Source: JAXFQS01 sp051892815 (GTDB lineage Bacteria > Verrucomicrobiota > Kiritimatiellia > RFP12 > DVOR01). From it: DNA of 5,759 nt. The stretch covers positions 1 to 5,759 of the forward strand of contig JBJFGP010000028.1 in NCBI GenBank assembly GCA_051892815.1, written 5' to 3'. Of the stretch, positions 5,355 through 5,759 are shown piece by piece. Under the pieces are notes generated by a model, which saw only the letters and a program-made list of their open reading frames with translations, did no database searches and was not told where the DNA came from. The position numbers were made by a program, and so were the translations under genes. How positions within the stretch are numbered: the stretch's first letter is position 1; each line of letters opens with the position of its first letter.

Positions 5355-5759
5355 TCAATCCTTGGAGTCTTCGGTCACTCGCATCAGTTCGCTGACGGAG
5401 GTAAAGCCCGAGAAGACTTTTTTCCAACCGTCCTGGCGGAGGGTGGTCATGCCTTCAAGCATAGAGGCCTTGCGAATCTCGGCAGAAGAGCGGCGGTTGA
5501 TGATGAGGCTCTGGAGTTGCTCGCTGACATGGAGCAGTTCGAAGAGCGCCCCGCGCCCGCGGTACCCGGTCTGCGTGCAGGCGTCGCACCCGACGGGCTC
5601 GTAGACGAAGTCTTGAGGGGGCTCTCCGGGCTGGTCCCAGAGAGATCGGTCGAGCGGATGTTGGGCGCGGCATTTCGGACAGAGCCGTCGCGCGAGGCGT
5701 TGCGCCATGACTCCGGCCACCGCGGAGGCGACGAGGAATGGTTCCGCCCCCATGTCAAT
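5355..5759 (-). CDS. GspE/PulE/PilB-family type II secretion / type IV pilus assembly ATPase, C-terminal part
   Basis: Cytoplasmic hexameric ATPase that powers pseudopilus or pilus assembly. Only the last 134 codons are here; the frame is open to the right edge, so the ATG at 5753 is internal, and the Walker motifs lie outside. The visible part begins IDMGAEPFLVAS, then AVAGVMAQRLARRLCPKC, the classic C-terminal block of this family. A zinc-type tetracysteine site is complete: CPKC and CDAC separated by 27 residues (nt 5577-5681). It continues with TGYRGRGALFELL and ends with EGMTTLRQDGWKKVFSG and SVSELMRVTEDSKD, matching the usual family ending. It converges on rho. Its coding strand is C-rich, unlike the 3' part of the secretin. 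With the secretin about 3 kb away it probably serves the same machine; GspE versus PilB cannot be decided from this fragment, so no symbol is given. Confidence 0.95.
   Translation of the reverse strand: MDMGAEPFLVASAVAGVMAQRLARRLCPKCRAQHPLDRSLWDQPGEPPQDFVYEPVGCDACTQTGYRGRGALFELLHVSEQLQSLIINRRSSAEIRKASMLEGMTTLRQDGWKKVFSGFTSVSELMRVTEDSKD

Noticed and set aside
5151..5759. + strand frame open from 5151 to the right edge, antisense to the GspE-type gene in codon-on-codon register
   Set aside because: Inside the ATPase gene it stays open because that gene avoids TTA, CTA and TCA codons. The intergenic part looks somewhat protein-like but has no good ATG before 5334 and no recognised domain.

Overview
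The window most likely comes from a Verrucomicrobiota (PVC superphylum) genome with high GC content. The evidence is a secretin with an N-terminal TPR region that resembles the Akkermansia Amuc_1098 family, a coaE-rho gene pair, a Rho with a long disordered N-terminal extension, and a GspE/PilB-type ATPase close by. The phylum call is inferred from protein style and layout; no marker such as rRNA is present.

Layout: (1) Positions 2-2374 (+) hold the 3' part of a secretin gene whose start lies left of the window. It encodes the outer-membrane pore of a type IV pilus or type II secretion machine. (2) Positions 2375-2676 are non-coding and extremely G/T-rich on the + strand. They include a 91-nt stretch with no A and a G-quadruplex-type motif. 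(3) Positions 2677-3282 (+) are coaE, the last enzyme of coenzyme A synthesis. It overlaps the next gene by the four bases ATGA. (4) Positions 3279-5042 (+) are rho, the transcription termination helicase, with a Pro/Gln-rich and basic extension of about 165 residues. (5) Positions 5043-5354 are a convergent intergenic region with several inverted repeats, including a foldable 85-nt element. (6) Positions 5355-5759 (-) are the C-terminal 134 codons of a GspE/PulE/PilB-family ATPase that continues past the right edge.

The secretin and the ATPase are two parts of the same kind of machine (pore and assembly motor). They flank a housekeeping pair, coaE-rho, which is probably cotranscribed and translationally coupled.

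The most striking non-gene feature is base composition. Coding-strand codon choice switches abruptly inside genes: C-ending codons in the first third of the secretin, G/T-ending in the rest and in coaE, C-rich again in the 5' part of rho, then G/T-rich in the rho ATPase part. I see no mobile element, tRNA, rRNA or CRISPR, and no clearly novel gene system. The points worth a second look are the Rho extension with its 11-residue repeats and C-rich mRNA, the composition switches, the A-free G4-bearing spacer, and the structured element after rho.
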